A stretch of 64,000 bases of DNA from assembly GCA_003116995.1 (NCBI GenBank), contig BDSL01000024.1, forward strand, positions 310,001 to 374,000, in the 5' to 3' direction. Both the position numbers and the translations under genes were made by a program. Source of the stretch: Yamagishiella unicocca. Its lineage: Eukaryota > Chlorophyta > Chlorophyceae > Chlamydomonadales > Volvocaceae. Positions 1 to 24,720 of the stretch are shown here, piece after piece; the stretch's first letter is position 1, and every line of letters starts with the position of its first letter. The notes beneath the pieces are model-generated. The model was not told the origin of the DNA. It saw only the letters and a list, made by a program, of their open reading frames with translations, and did no database searches.

Positions 1-1540
1 GTCGTACTTGCTATATTGGGCTCCAGACCAATAGGCAGCTGCAGAATCCTCTCTCGGGCGATGCGGTGCCGCGCCTTGAAGAAGATGAAAGAGGCAGAAC
101 CCAGCCGCGCTGCTCCTGCTGCTGGCGCAGCGCTTTGAGGCGTAACCACTTCAGCAGGTCGGTGTACGTGTCATGTCGACGGCGTGCCTCGTTTCGTTCC
201 TTCCGGCGGGCGTATTCCCTGCCACGTGCACGCGTCTTTCCCTTTTTTAACACCCTGTACGGCGTTCACGCGTGTCCGATGGAAATTACGTAATTTGTGA
301 CCGCGCATGCCCTAAGAACGTTAACCTGCGCGCCCGCCATGCATGTAACGAACGATGGAGGATGGAGCCTGACAGCATCAATGACAGCATCGATCGGACG
401 GTCGGTCACCAGCATTATTGGCACTGTGCGCTCTCTCTTTCCCTCCTGGCCTTGTCTCCCACTGAAATTATTAAACCTACTACGTGGCCTCTAGTAGTGC
501 TACTGTCGTCAGCAGGCGATGTGCCCGAACGATGCCTCTACGTACTTTCTGGACGGTCTGCTGGGATGGACCCAATGTGGCTTTACTACTAATCCTCCTG
601 GCCTTGGTTTGTTGGGGTTATTAGTTGCCCGTGGTGCTGAATGAAGTCCCCTACCTTGACTGGCCGCCGGTTATTATATTATTCGCTCGGTGGGGCGTCT
701 TACTTTGGGTGAGTGGGTAGATAGCCGGTATATGCCCTGGGCTTCGGGGTTTTCTTATCCCCAGCAGCGCGTCGGTTCGGGCTGTCTGGTCCCTCCGATT
801 TCCCTGCGGAGTGCCTGGCTGCTGGGTCACCGCCCTTTTGGCCGAGGCGGGTCGTACGTCCTGTTGCCCCCGTATAGATAGTATGTATGTGCCTTTCGGG
901 GCGTTTGCTGGCTGCTCGCTAGCGCTGGCTTCTCATACGGTAAGTTCGCGGTGCGAGCCCGCCCTCTTGTCCTGGGCTCGTCGTCCGCCCTTGAGGACAC
1001 TGGAACACCTTATTACTGTTACAGACAGTATCATATATATAGTACCAATTCGAAGACGCACGGTATTCCGCTGAGCTTCTCCCAGCGCCCGCTTTCCACC
1101 GCCGCGCGCTTTATAACATTATTACCAATTACCGGCAGGGACTTATTGGCTGTTCCGGACTAAACTCTCCCCCCTGCAGCGTGCGCTGTGTCGAGCGCCC
1201 TCACATACACCTTTCTCAACCTCGAGTGCGCGTGTGCAACTTCAACTCTCAGCGGCTCATTTTCTCCTTTCCGCCATTGTGCGGATTTCCTCCGCTGTTC
1301 CGGACCAGTTTCTGCTGGCGGCGTCCTAGGACGGAGGCCTCCGGGGCCAGCAGTCGGGCAGCGAGTGCACCTCAGTTGATTGTGGATGTCGTGGGGCGGC
1401 GAGCCTTATTAGCCTTGTTGTCACGCGCCCTTACTTCCTCGCTGTTTCGTGCGGGGTGTATGTGCATTTCGTTTTGTGGTGCCTGCCGGCGGCCGGGGAG
1501 TCGGTTGGCTGTGACTGCGTGCTGTCGCGTCGTGGCTGCT
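1..1540. other. no gene recognised
   Basis: Mixed-composition DNA with many short open frames on both strands. None shows a family motif or a chain of phase-compatible exons. I see nothing I can name here. Confidence 0.5.
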
Positions 1541-1542
1541 GT

Positions 1543-1945
1543 ATATATCGCTATGGGAGTACTTGCCCCGGTTTGGTGCCGGTTTGCCCTCTTTGCCCGG
1601 TTACCGGGGCCGGTAAACGGCCCCTCTAACCGGCCCCCGGTTGGCCAGCCGCCCGGTAACCGACCCATCCCAGTAACCGACCCCCTTACTCGGTTACCGG
1701 GGCCGGTAATCGGACCAGTAACCGACCCAGTTAGGCACGCCACCCGGTTACAGACCCCTCCCACCAACCGACCCCTTTGCCCGGTTACCGGGGTCGGTAA
1801 CCGGCCCCGGTAACCGGCCCCCGATTGGCCAGCCACCCAGTAACGGACCACTCCCACTAACTGCCCCCCTTGCCCGGTTACCGGGGCCGGTTACCGGTGG
1901 GATGGTCTCGGGAGAGACCATTTGATACCGGGTGAAATGATAAGT
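1543..1945 (+). repeat. GGTTACC-rich palindromic repeat element, copy 1
   Basis: After a boundary reading CTATGGGAGTACTTGCCCCGG-like sequence, the DNA is a run of degenerate subrepeats built on CCGGTTACCGGGGCCGGTAA, which is self-complementary (GGTTACC facing GGTAACC). It ends in a block containing GGTCTCGGGAGAGACC, a 6-bp-arm hairpin. The same boundary and subrepeats recur inverted at 5440-5845, so this is a dispersed element and not a local satellite. No coding capacity is evident. Confidence 0.7.
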
Positions 1946-2189
1946 TTTCGTCATGCTAAGCTCCCGCCGTTCTGAGGATATATTAATGCTTTAATATTCA
2001 AGATCATATATCGAGTTTTAAAGACTTTATACTTGCAAACATGCAACATACGCACAGGTAGCCGTCTTGCTTATCAGGTGGTTACAATTAATAAAAATAC
2101 ACTGATAACAGCTGAAGCTGATGCTAGAGCTGCAATCGCGGGTCTCAGCGTCCATCTGATCCAAGGAGCCCTTCGGTTGAGTAACTGGC

Positions 2190-2266
2190 CCCCTTGCCCG
2201 GTTACCGTGGCCGGTTACTGGTGGGATGGTCTCGGGAGAGACCATTTGATACCGGATGAAATGCTA
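2190..2266 (+). repeat. second copy of the hairpin-bearing end block of the GGTTACC element
   Basis: The end block at about 1880-1940 (GGTTACC core, then GGTCTCGGGAGAGACC, then a CATTTGATACCGG tail) is repeated here with few differences. The AT-rich DNA between the two copies is not repeated. This could be a solo end or two nested insertions. Confidence 0.6.
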
Positions 2267-2378
2267 ACCTTATGAATAATCTGTCATACTGCTTTTATTT
2301 ATCTATGTAAAGCTTTTACGTTTAACAACATATTTAGATTTTTGGCCCTACACCGGTGGTACCTCAGCTTTATCACCA

Positions 2379-2690
2379 CTACTTGAACAGTGACGCGAAA
2401 ACCTTGCCCAGCATGGTGATTGGGTACGTGGCGTTATCCAGCGGCTCCTTCATAAAATACCAGTGCAGGCGTACAGATAGATGTCTGCCCTGGCACGCGG
2501 ACGTCACCAGCGTGCACCGTGTTGCACTGTGTTGCCATCCAGCAGCACCAGCTGCCCCGGCTCCATGAGCAATCTTGGCACAGTCCACTTTGGGATGCCA
2601 GCCGCAATCTCCTCCTCGTTTACCTTGTCCTTCTCTTGCCTGCTTCCCGCCAAGTGGACAGCCCAGCGGCTACTGCAAGCCACAAGCATT
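2379..2690 (-). pseudogene. possible broken C-terminus of a 2-oxoglutarate/Fe(II) dioxygenase-like protein
   Basis: On the minus strand one frame (about 2690-2504) ends in PGQLVLLDGNTVQHGA. A second frame (2490-2379) continues with GRHLSVRLHWYFMKEP and stops. Together these resemble the last strands of a double-stranded beta-helix dioxygenase: a distal metal His (VQHG) followed by a 2-oxoglutarate-binding Arg (SVRLHWY). The frames are out of register with no plausible intron between them (18 nt at most), so I read it as a frameshifted relic, perhaps transposon-derived. The assignment rests on motif spacing only and the upstream part was not found. It could be a chance open frame. Confidence 0.25.
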
Positions 2691-2744
2691 GTTATCTTCT
2701 CCTGTAAGGGCAGGATGGCGACGAAACCTGTGTGTGTTCGTGCA

Positions 2745-3035
2745 AGCCCCCCCACACACCCGCTCGCCCTGCACGCCCCGCACGTGAGCAAGTGTCTCCG
2801 TCGGCGCACCACCTCGCTCCGCTCGCCCTGCACACGTGCAAGTGCCGCTGTCGGCGCATCACCCCACCCCGCGCACCCCCGCCCACGCGTCGTGCGCAAG
2901 TACCTCTGTCGGCGCATCACCCCACCCCCGTTAGCCCCACCACACACCCCGCACACACGCAAGTGCCTCAGTTAATTGGCGCACCACCCCGCCCCACTCG
3001 CCCCACTCCACCCCGCCTCCATACGTGCACAAGTG
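2745..3035. repeat. about 65-bp imperfect tandem repeat, ~5 units
   Basis: Units share a core of CTGTCGGCGCATCACCCC preceded by a GTGCAAGTG box and separated by pyrimidine-rich spacers. Units vary by substitutions and small indels, so the array looks old. No gene uses it. Confidence 0.6.
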
Positions 3036-3462
3036 TATCCTACCCTCTCTATCCCACTGTTAGCTAACCCTGTTGCCCTACCCACTCTGTCCATGATGGA
3101 GGTGCTGCTCAAAGAGTACCTCTCTGGCTGCTATGTACCGCCCATCCGCCTCAGCTGCATCGGCACATTGACGGTGCCTGGTATGGCGGCTTGCACCTTC
3201 GAGGGGTGCACTCGGTGGGGCTGCAGGGGCAACAACCTCAGGCTTCTTGGAGGGTCTGTGGTGTCAGGCAAGCAGCGCTTGATGCCCCTTCATGCAGATG
3301 CGACTGCCATGGGCAACTCTCTTCGTGTGTTGAAATCTCACTATGTCCAGGGCAAGGACGGCATGGTCGCACAGGCGGCCGTGCAGCGCCTGGAGGGGTA
3401 GGTGGTGGCGGAGGGAGCGACGACTTAGGCAGCAGCAGAGCCAACAGCAGCCGGCGGGGTTG
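3036..3462. other. no gene recognised
   Basis: A plus-strand frame is open at about 3091-3401 but shows no recognisable domain, no clear start context and no linked exon. Nothing else is visible. Confidence 0.4.
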
Positions 3463-3650
3463 AAAGAGTGGACAGCTGTGTGCGGGTGACAGTGTGGACA
3501 ACTCTGTGCGGATGGCGGGTGACAGAGTGGACAGCTGTGTGCGGATGGCGGGTGACAGTGTGGACAGCAGTGTGCGTGCAGCGGGTGACAGCTAGCGTGG
3601 ACAGCTGTGCAGCGGGTCCTGCTTTGTAATACACCAGAATAATGGATGCC
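3463..3650 (+). repeat. GTGACAG/GGACAGCTGTG minisatellite with a shared flank, copy 1
   Basis: Four to five units of roughly 33-40 bp carry GGGTGACAG, GTGGACAG and CTGTGTGCGG. Immediately after the array comes a flank with GCAGCGGGTCCTGCTTT and AATACACCAGAAT. The same array plus flank occurs inverted at 14441-14650, which points to a dispersed element with an internal minisatellite. Confidence 0.65.
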
Positions 3651-5435
3651 AGAATGTGGCGATGACGTCAGCGTGGCGGAGGTGGCCCCCCCTTATGGCT
3701 GGCCCTTTGCACGTGTCAACTGCTCGGGATGGCGAGCAGGACGGGGAGGAGGCTCTGGGTGGCAAATACGATTCAGAGGAAAATAGTGATGAGGGGCAAG
3801 ACCCGACGGAAAGTGATCCCGAATGGCAATGTCATGCAGAAGGGAGCATCAGCGGGGATGAGGGGGAGCACAAGGGGAGCCCGGGGGAGGAGCAAGATGG
3901 GAAGGTTATATGGCTAAAGGGCAGTCCATAGGTATGCCCATAATCGTCTGCAGCCGTACAAATGACTTGGCAAAATATGTAACGAGTACGTGTTTCTACA
4001 CCATCCCCACTCATACGAGTACGTACGATCAGTAGCATGTGTTTCCACCTGCGCCTTCCTTGCAATGCGTCCTGAGCGTATATTATTGGTGTTTGAGCTT
4101 TTGTTAATGTATGAACAAATGTCCTATGGAGCGCGTTGAAGCCCGCAAACGCATTTAGGAATACGGTTCTGTGAGTGTAGTACATCGGCATTCATCATGC
4201 GCAGTCACAAAGTTATCAATTACAAGACGGAAGGATACAGCATAGCCTAGAGCATAGCCGCATTATTTATATAGCGTTAGTGCCAAGGTTCTACGTCACT
4301 GCAGTCACTGCAGCGAGCCCGTATGTGAGGTGCCTGTTTGGCCATCCAAGCGACAGATACGAAGAGCAATGTACCTACATTGTACCTATATAATTTCGCG
4401 TTACGACTATCAGCCTTTGTGGCAGCTCGTTGCTGTGGTGATCGACCGAATGGCGCGGGAAAAGGAACAGCCGGTCCGTCTTCCACCTCTCCGTCCAGCT
4501 CCAACGGACGAGCCTAGATACTTAAAACTGCTGGGCTGCGTCTGAATTCGTGCGAGGTAAGGAGCATACAAGGAAGTTCCGATTTCGCATGATTTTGAAT
4601 TCGCGACAGACGTATTGCTTGAGGCATGTGATGGCTGAGTTTCCCTGGCATCCGCTAAAATTGAAATACGTAATCCTTACTTGCAGCGCAAATGCGGCGG
4701 TGGGGAGGGCTGTGATGGTTTGTATGGCTCACTTACACCAGCATCTATGGCCCGTATTCACGTGTTAGTCGAGTACGCTGAGCTCCTCAATCCAGATACC
4801 CTGCTGGCGGACATTGGAGCAGGTATCGGCAGCTAGGCGTGCACAGCAGGGTACTAAAACTGGTTGGTCTTTCCAATTCACCAAGCTAAGCTTGGGCTAG
4901 GCGTGGCTAGGCGGGGCGTGCAGTTCACTTTGATAACAGTTAGCAGGGTTTGCCATCACCGTTTCATGTTACTGAGGCGTTGCTTGTCGTCTGTGTTTTC
5001 CCTTTGTTACTTTTGTGTGTAGATCGTTACTTCAGGCAGCAGCCTCCATGTATGGCTTACGGTATAGGACGGTAAGCTTTTTGTGCATACAATGAACTCG
5101 TTTGTCCTTGGCACATTTGAGAGCGTTCTGTCTTAACTTTAAGGACTTATTTTGAATGCAGGGGCTTGATGCCAGGCTGGTGTAGGTAATACATGTTTAC
5201 TCCTTCTGGGAGGGGATGAGCTGCAACCAGAAGGACCAGGACCACGACCTAACCCTTCACAAAATCATTGTCTAGGCCATGAACATATGCGAAACCCTGA
5301 AGGTCAGTGCACATAGCTGTCATCGGAGGGGTATTTGTCTGCGGGGTGTTAGTTTAGAGACACAAAAACACGCATTAATGAAGCAGTGTAACAAACCATA
5401 AATATTGATCCCAGCTGCCGCAAATGCATGCAAAC
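3651..5435. other. no gene recognised
   Basis: A short acidic frame at 3662-3931 (+) and small frames near 4550-4760 have no domain or splice support. The remainder is AT-richer spacer. Confidence 0.4.
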
Positions 5436-5439
5436 AACC

Positions 5440-5845
5440 AGGGGAATATCCGGTAATAACCGGGCATAACAAGGAATGCCGGTGGGTAACCGGCCTACCC
5501 CTATCACTGGCTAGCCCAGCAAACTGGCCCGTAACCGGCGTACCCCGGTTACTGGCATACCCCGCTAACTGGCCGGTAAGCGGTATACCCCGGTTACCGT
5601 TTTACGGAACGGCTACTGGCCGGTAACCGGTCTACCCCGGTAACCGGCTTTTTCCACTGATAACGGGTCGATAACCGGCCTGCCCGGTTACCGTTTTACG
5701 GAACGAGCTGACCGGGGGGTTACCTGGTATCCCCCGTAACCCCCCGGTTTGGTGCCGGTTGGATAAGACCCGGTTACGGGCCGCAAAACCGGCCCTCAAC
5801 CGGCCCGTAACCGGGGCAAGTACTCCCATAGGGTATATATGTTCG
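5440..5845 (-). repeat. GGTTACC-rich palindromic repeat element, copy 2 (inverted)
   Basis: The sequence is the reverse-orientation relative of 1543-1945. It has the same CCGGTTACC/GGTAACCGG subrepeats and the same outer boundary, reading here as GGGGCAAGTACTCCCATAGG. Subrepeats at this copy favour GGTATACCCCGGTTACCG and include a duplicated block with TTTTACGGAACG. Confidence 0.7.
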
Positions 5846-7276
5846 GACACGCATTGTAGCTAGGAGGCTTTCCTCTGGCCTTCCGGGCGTCTGCTGGCTT
5901 CGGCCGAGGCTCTCGATCGTATGGTGGGGCCATGGACATGGGCCCCTCTTCTTGTCCAGGGTTTGCTACATACATATAATGGGAGCATGCTCCAATTCAG
6001 CCTGCTGATCTTACAGTCCCCAGTCTTTCATCCCATCATCCCGGACCTATCTACTGCCACCGCCGTTGCACCTGCCTGGACCAGTATCCGGCCCACTGTT
6101 CTTGCGAAAGCACGTTTTGATCATTAACTGCGTCCCACTCACTATATATGCTCCCACCAGAGGGCCCGGGACTGTCGCGTTAGGTCAGGCCTGCTCGAAG
6201 GAAGGGCTTGGGATGTCAACATCGTCCGTTGATGCGAGGAGTCGATGGGAGCATGGTGGGAGCATGCTTGGCGCGCGGCTGGTGCGTGGTGCCTCTGTTC
6301 ACGGTCCCGCGCGCCGCCCGTGTACTACAATATTGTGCTTTCCATGACGGGAATACTTGTAAACATAGTAGTTGTCCAATATATACTAGGTGCGCGAAAT
6401 GCGCAAGTTAGTAGACGGAAATCATACGTACTGAATTGTCGCATGCTCCCATGCATTCGTATTTCCGACTAACCGGATAGCTCGAGCTCCGCGCGGCCCT
6501 TGGCCTTCCTTTTGTATGTCCTTCGGCCGACCATTCGTTTGTGGCAGTTCTGCCATCTGCTGTGTGTTAGGAGGAATGAAGCGCTTTGCGGTGGACATGT
6601 CTCTTTCCTGACATTTAAGGATGAGGATGCGTACCGTATGTATGCAAGTTGTCGATGATGTGTCCTCGAATGTTCTTTGGTGTTGACGAAGCATTATACC
6701 TGTGCAAGCTGTCACGACAAAGTGTGGAGAATCTTACGGCTAGTGCTACGTACGCGTAACCGGAAGATAACCAGATAACCTGCGTTATCCCGCCAGCCTC
6801 TGCAAACAAATGAGCATGTTCGATAAGGAATTAAATTGTTAACGACCTCTTGCTCCGTAATAGTTTTGGTTGTCCGGTTACGATTCGGAAACTGCTGGTG
6901 GCGCGCCTAACAGCCACTTCGCAATCCTAACAGCGAGGCTGCCGTAACGTTCGCAGCTACCTTTAAAACACGTACAAGCACACCTTGCTGGGTTTGTGCC
7001 GCCGGATGATTTGGATGGTTACGTCTTACGTGACACAGCAGCCTACCTGCCGTACGTCCTTTGAATTCCTCTCTCAGGGCGCCTCCCGAGCGGCAAATCA
7101 GCGATCTATCTCACCGAGCCATATATGTCCTGGATGTTATGCATACTGCTTGCTTCTTGCCACTGTCCGAATGCAGTCATTTTTAAGGTTTATGAGATGT
7201 TTTGGACAAGAAGGCAACAGGCCCTTCGCTGAGCAGCCCCTTACCCGGCCAATCGTTGACGCAAGTAGAAATGCAG
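5846..7276. other. no gene recognised; may hold upstream exons or promoter of the cyclase gene
   Basis: No exon with family similarity was found. The receptor-like N-terminus usual for algal guanylate cyclases is missing from the model, so undetected exons may lie here or farther left. Confidence 0.35.
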
Positions 7277-7347
7277 GCTTACAACTTCGCAATGTAGTCA
7301 CTTCTGAGCGAAGCGAGGTAGTCGGAGCGCCCGAGGAGCAGCAGACG
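7277..7347 (+). other. candidate extra 5' exon of the guanylate cyclase gene
   Basis: The segment lies between an ATGCAG acceptor and an ACG|GTAGGC donor. It enters in phase 1, leaves in phase 0 and so joins cleanly to the exon at 7401. It encodes a short polar stretch (QLRNVVTSERSEVVG and on). Only phase and splice consensus support it. Confidence 0.25.
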
Positions 7348-7400
7348 GTAGGCGCGTACGTACATGCATACGTAATTTTATCTTCGTCGTTATATATTAG

Positions 7401-19785
<12,385 letters not shown>

Positions 19786-19929
19786 CGAGCAGGGCCATAA
19801 GCAGCCATTATTAATAACGAATGGTGGCCAATGCATGAATGATGACGGATGAGGCAGGCTGCGCAGCCAGCGAGCCAAGCACAACACTGGGAGGATTGAT
19901 GCTGATAGCCAAAGTGCACCACCACGCAC

Positions 19930-21250
19930 CATTATTACTTGCCATGCATGGAGATGCGAAACGTGGAATGCTTGCCGACGGGAGCGGATACGACATCGAA
20001 ATCCACGCCTTTAGGAGAAACCTTTCGCTACTAGCCGGGCTTTGTATCGCTTAATGCTCCCGGCGGACGAATCACGTTTGATCTTATACACCCACTTCAG
20101 TCCGATTCGCTTGCTTACTTCGCATCCCTGGGAACCGCCTCCAGCGTGTAAGCCAGGTTGGACAGAAAAGAAGCCATCTCCTCATCCATTGCCTGCTTCC
20201 ACAGAGGCCAATCAACCCTACCTCAGAATACGACTTTGGCTCGACGGTCGCCTCATCTCAACCGTTAGTGCAGGAAACACATTGCCATTGGGAGCGACGG
20301 CGGGTCCGTATCTACCTGACCTAGTGACGTACGTAGATAGGCGACGCTCCCATAGCGGCAGCATTCTCACCAGGTCCAGAACCGCTGCCACTATCACTAC
20401 TGTCATCGATAGATTCCGAATCGTCAGCATCGTCCTGGGCCTCAGGAGCCGGCTCAACCGGCGCCTACCTCGTCAGCGTCCGCGATCTCAGGTACGATCG
20501 AACCTGACTTGCGGCTGGCGCCTTCGGAACGACCGGGCGCGCCGCACCAGCCGCACCAAACTCCTCATTAACGAACATAACGAAAGGAGAGTGACCACAG
20601 GAAAGCGTCGTCAGCAGACGACATTTGGTGCTGCTCGCTCTCCGCCGTCAGCAGGCCGAACAACATCACGCGACGCAATCACCTTGCCGTCAAGGACACG
20701 GTATGCTTTTGATTGATGCAGGCTCATAGCCCAGAAAAATGCCCTTCCGCGCCCGGGGCTCCAGCTTGCTGACCTGCCGAGCCTTGGGGGTATGCGTGTA
20801 AGCAACACAACATAACTGCCATGGAGGTGGGGCGCCGGTTTCGTTATGGCCGCGGCCTTGAAAAGGCCGGGTGCTGCGTGGGGGCTTCGCAAAAACGTTT
20901 AGGCACTCCCGACTCCAAGCGCATTGCCCGAAGCTTCCTGAACAAAGTCAAGCTTGAGTTCAACCGCTCCGCCGCACCATTGTGCTGCGAGCGGACAGTA
21001 CGGCGCCCACGTCTCATGTATGCTTAACACCCGACTGCGCGAATCGCAGTACGCCTTCATACGCTTGTTAATGAACTCCGGGCCCCTATTGGACCGAATC
21101 GGGCCCGGGGGAGGTCCTTGGAATGTGAGCCTTGCTCAAGGCAGTACTCCAGAGGAGGCAGCGATCATTTTTGTCGGGCGCTTTGCTGATTTCAACACTT
21201 TCGCGCACCTGCATCACCCTTCGCCCAGAGGTTCTGGTTGTAGCCTGGCA
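19930..21250 (-). mobile_element. decayed Ty1/copia retrotransposon fragment
   Basis: Minus-strand fragments appear in the order expected for a copia polyprotein. An integrase-tail stretch at about 20990-20880 is followed by a KGIFLGYEP / GKVIASRDVV block near 20750-20690 (end of integrase region). The start of reverse transcriptase, LKWVYKIKRDSS then KRYKARLVAKGFS, lies near 20110-20030, with an APVGKHSTFRIS-like remnant just after. Frameshifts and an in-frame stop directly after KGFS show it is not functional. LTRs were not identified, so both limits are approximate. It sits about 150 bp past the cyclase stop, so it may overlap that gene's 3' UTR. Confidence 0.7.
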
Positions 21251-21299
21251 TTAACTTGATTGCTAGTGCCGTTGGAGGTAACTGAAGGGCATTGTTTAA

Positions 21300-24200
21300 G
21301 CAGAATGCGAGAGTTCGTTACAAGGGAGGCGGCGGAAGCGCAACCAGGTGGGCCCAATGGGCCAGGCCACAACACAGATCACTGGACGAAGTCAAACCAC
21401 TCCTCACTGGTCGGGAAGCAAGAGACAGCCGCCCGAGGCCAAGAGGAAACAGAAAGCGACTACAGGCACGAAAGAGCCAAGCCGGCAGCGATGCACGAAA
21501 TGTCCAAAACGAAATGTCCAAACACGAGCCGCCAACACCAAGCTGGCAGCGATGCACTATAGCACAACCGTGAGGGCCAAAAGGCCAGGCCGCCGCTACC
21601 CAGGCCTCGGGAAAAAGGCCCCCACGCGCTGAGCAGGGAATGCGGCCCAACACGAACCATAAGCACCAAGCCTGCAGCAGTGAAGCACGAACATGCGACC
21701 ATGAGGGCCAAGAGGCCAAGCCGCTAGATAGTCAGGCCACGGAAGAAGAGCTGTACCGAGTAGGGAATGCGTGTCCAAACACGAGCCACCAACACCAAGC
21801 CTGCAGCGAAGCGCGAAAGCGCAACGAACCAGGAGGGCCAAGAGGCCAGGCCACTACTCAGGTCATGGAAAAAAGAGCCGCAGTGAGTAGGGAGCACGTG
21901 TCCAACATGAGCCACCAACACCAAGCCTGCAACGTGTGCAAGGTCACCAACACTAGCCGGAGACGGGTCCATCAAGCCGACGAGGCCATGGCAACCACAA
22001 GAACCGTGCCTTCAATGTGGTCATGGCCATGAACACTGAGCCTTCAGCGAGGCACAGAGAGTGGAGGAGGGGCCATGGCCGGGAGTGAGGGCCACCATCA
22101 GAGGTAGGCACCAGCGCCACCGAGCACCAGAACATGCATGCCCAAGCACCAGCAGCCAACACCAGAGAGGTAGGACGGAAGGCGAGAGAGGATGGAGAGC
22201 AGAGATTGCGCCACAAGCAGTCCGAAAGTTGCACGACCCCATTATGAGGTCCACAAAAAGGGGACGAGGACCACAGCGCCTAGGGTGCCGTGCGTGGCCC
22301 TGTAGAATGCGAGTGTTACAAAGGAGCCAGAATGGCTGCAAGCATTGAAGTGCAACCGGGGGGGCCTGATGGGCCAGACCACGACACAGATCCCTGGGCA
22401 AAAGAGCCCGCCCTCCCCGGCAGGGAAGGGGCAAAAGCCAAAGATGACCAAAACGAACACACGGAAAAGGCAGCATGCACAACTCGAGTCATGGGGAGAA
22501 ATGAGAGCGTGTCGTGTCCACAAAACAAGAACCACCTGCACCACGCACGCCAGTAGTGAGATGCTAGCAAGAGTGCACGACCCAGCAGAACGGGGGCCCC
22601 AGCCCCAAAACCCAAAGCCACACACAAAACCACACCCTGGGCAACCATCAGGCCGCCCCTCGGCACCCGGGTGTCAGGGGAGAACCATCTCCCCCGCCAA
22701 CGAGGCAGCGGGGAAGGGGTGGTCGGTCGGGACGGCCCCCACCCATGGGGGCCATCCCCAGTATGGCAAACACACTGAGGCGGGCCCAGCAGAAGTCGGC
22801 CTTCACTGCTGCACACCTTCGCATCAGCAGCATGTGCCACCCTGGGGACCCAGCCTGCACCCAATGCAGGAGACGGAACCCCAAGCCCAAGGCCGTGATG
22901 GCAGCCAGAGACACCAGCCACATCCCAAATGAGAGGCCGGGGCCCCAAGGAGGGCTAGCTGGCCCAACCACAAATGCCACGGGCACAGGATAACCGCACC
23001 CTGCAGCGCCTCCACGAGCTCGTCGTGCAGCGCCTCCATGAGCTCGTCGTGCAGCGAGACAGCCACCGTGCGCTCCCAGAAATGATGGTGCCAGAGTTGC
23101 GCGAAACTCCAGGAGGGCCGAGGCCAAGGCCGCCAGGGGGAGGGGAACCTGCCTCCCAGGCCTCCGGAAGGAAGGCCGCAGGCTTAGCCTCCAGTGCAGC
23201 AGTGAAGGCGGGGCCCAGCTGCAGGAGGGTAGCAGACGTGACGGTGAGGGAGACGCGGGGGATGGTCGCTGGGCCGACCCGCCATCTGACATAGCGGGCA
23301 AGGTGGCCCCAGGTGTCGATGGCGGCCAACGAGGGCGTCGATACGGGCCAGATCCATGCATGGCCCCATCCCGCATAGAGGCCGGGACGTGGCGGGCGGG
23401 GGCGGGAAGGCCGTAGGATGTCGTGAAGGATGTCGGAATGGAGGTACTCAGTACAGCGCATGGCAGGGGGGGCCCCCACAGCGGCGATGGTGCGGGCCGC
23501 ACGGGCCCGGCCTAGGGCACGGAAGCACTGGAGGGCGGCGCCCACGGTATCAAACCCACGCAGCTGGACGGGGTCGGGGAGGTCGGGGAGGTCGGGGAAG
23601 TCGGCCTCCAGGCCCCGGCCAGTGGTGTCGACCAGGAGGGGGTTGCCCCAGAGGGGCGCGGGGAAGCACCAGGGGCCCGGGGCGGCCAGGGCGGGGTCCA
23701 GGATGGTGATGGGCGGGAGATGGGCGAGCGCCGCAAGCAGCTGGATGAGGGCCGGGGAGCCCCGCGGGAGGGGCCGGCCGAGCACCAGGGGGTCGGTGGT
23801 GGTGCGTGCGGGTGTCGCCGGGGAGGGGCAGGAGGCGCAGGGGGTGGGCCGCGGGGTGGCCATGGCGCAGTAGGGCGAGGAGGAGCTGGCTGGGGCGACT
23901 GGGGGGAGGACGGCAGGAGGACACAGGCGCCGGCCAGGCCCCGCACGCACGGCCAGAAAGGTGTGGCGAGCCCGCACGTGGGCTTCGAGGGGGAGGAGGC
24001 TGAAACCGCCGGCGGAGGGGGGGAGGTCGAGGTAGAGCAGGCAGCTCCGGCGGGCACACGGTTGGTGCGGGCCTGATGCGCGGCGGGGGTGCAGCAGCGG
24101 TCGACGAAGGTGGCGGTGGTGGCCTGAAGGGCCGCTCGCAGGCCCGGGGGGGTGGAGACCGACGAACTCCAGGTGGAGGCCGGCATCGGGGACGGCCAGG

Positions 24201-24720
24201 GTGGCGGCGGCGGCCACGGGGGTGGGGGGAAGGGGAGGGGCGGCGCTGATGGATGGCTGTGGGGCAGGCGGGGGGCGGGGTGGCGGCAGGGCAGGCGCGG
24301 GGGCCGACGGACAGGGGCAGGAGCTTCACTTTATAGTTGATTTCCGAAGGTTGAGCTGCTGACCCGATGCGGCGTGGAAGGTGTCCATGACGGCCAGGAA
24401 GCGGAAGACTTCCGCGGCGTCGTGGAGGGGGGTGCAGTCATCCGCATACCGGGAGGCGGTGCGCCGGAGGTCGGCGAGGGAGATGCCAAAGGCTTCGTGC
24501 TGCAGCCAGGAGCGGAGGGCCTGGCCGGAAGCGAGATGGAGCACTGCCGGGCAACCCTGCCGAACACGGGCAGTGATGGGAACCCAACCAGACAGGTGGC
24601 CGTTGACGAGGGCGGCGAAGCGGGTGTCCCGCAGCAGGCGTTGCACCCCGGCAAGGCAGCCAGGGCCCACACCCATGGCATCCAGGCATTTAACCACGTT
24701 GACCAGGCATGGCGGCGACT
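21300..24720 (-). mobile_element. 5'-truncated LINE (non-LTR retrotransposon) remnant
   Basis: On the minus strand, 24697-24326 encodes the middle of a reverse transcriptase: LDAMGVGPGCLAGVQRLL, then an ARVRQGCP motif, then the catalytic box ASRYADDCT (F/Y-A-D-D), then a DTFHAASGQQLNLRKS tail. After a frame change a long frame at 24217-22955 carries an ORF2 C-terminal region (PPSAGGFSLLPLEAHVRARH and on). No endonuclease or upstream RT is present before 24720, which is normal 5' truncation. Frame breaks make it inactive. The 3' limit is uncertain; the repeat-rich DNA at 21300-22950 may be its 3' tail. Confidence 0.7.
21470..21960. repeat. about 125-bp degenerate tandem repeat, ~4 units
   Basis: Each unit contains CACCAACACCAAGCCTGCAG, a GAGGGCCAAGAGGCCAGGCC box and a GAGTAGGGAATGCG box. 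Units differ by substitutions and small indels. The array may form part of the LINE 3' region. Confidence 0.6.

Noticed and set aside
22316..23502. Long minus-strand frames beside the LINE ORF2 end
   Set aside because: They overlap the better supported LINE frame, are high-GC shadows and show no domain.
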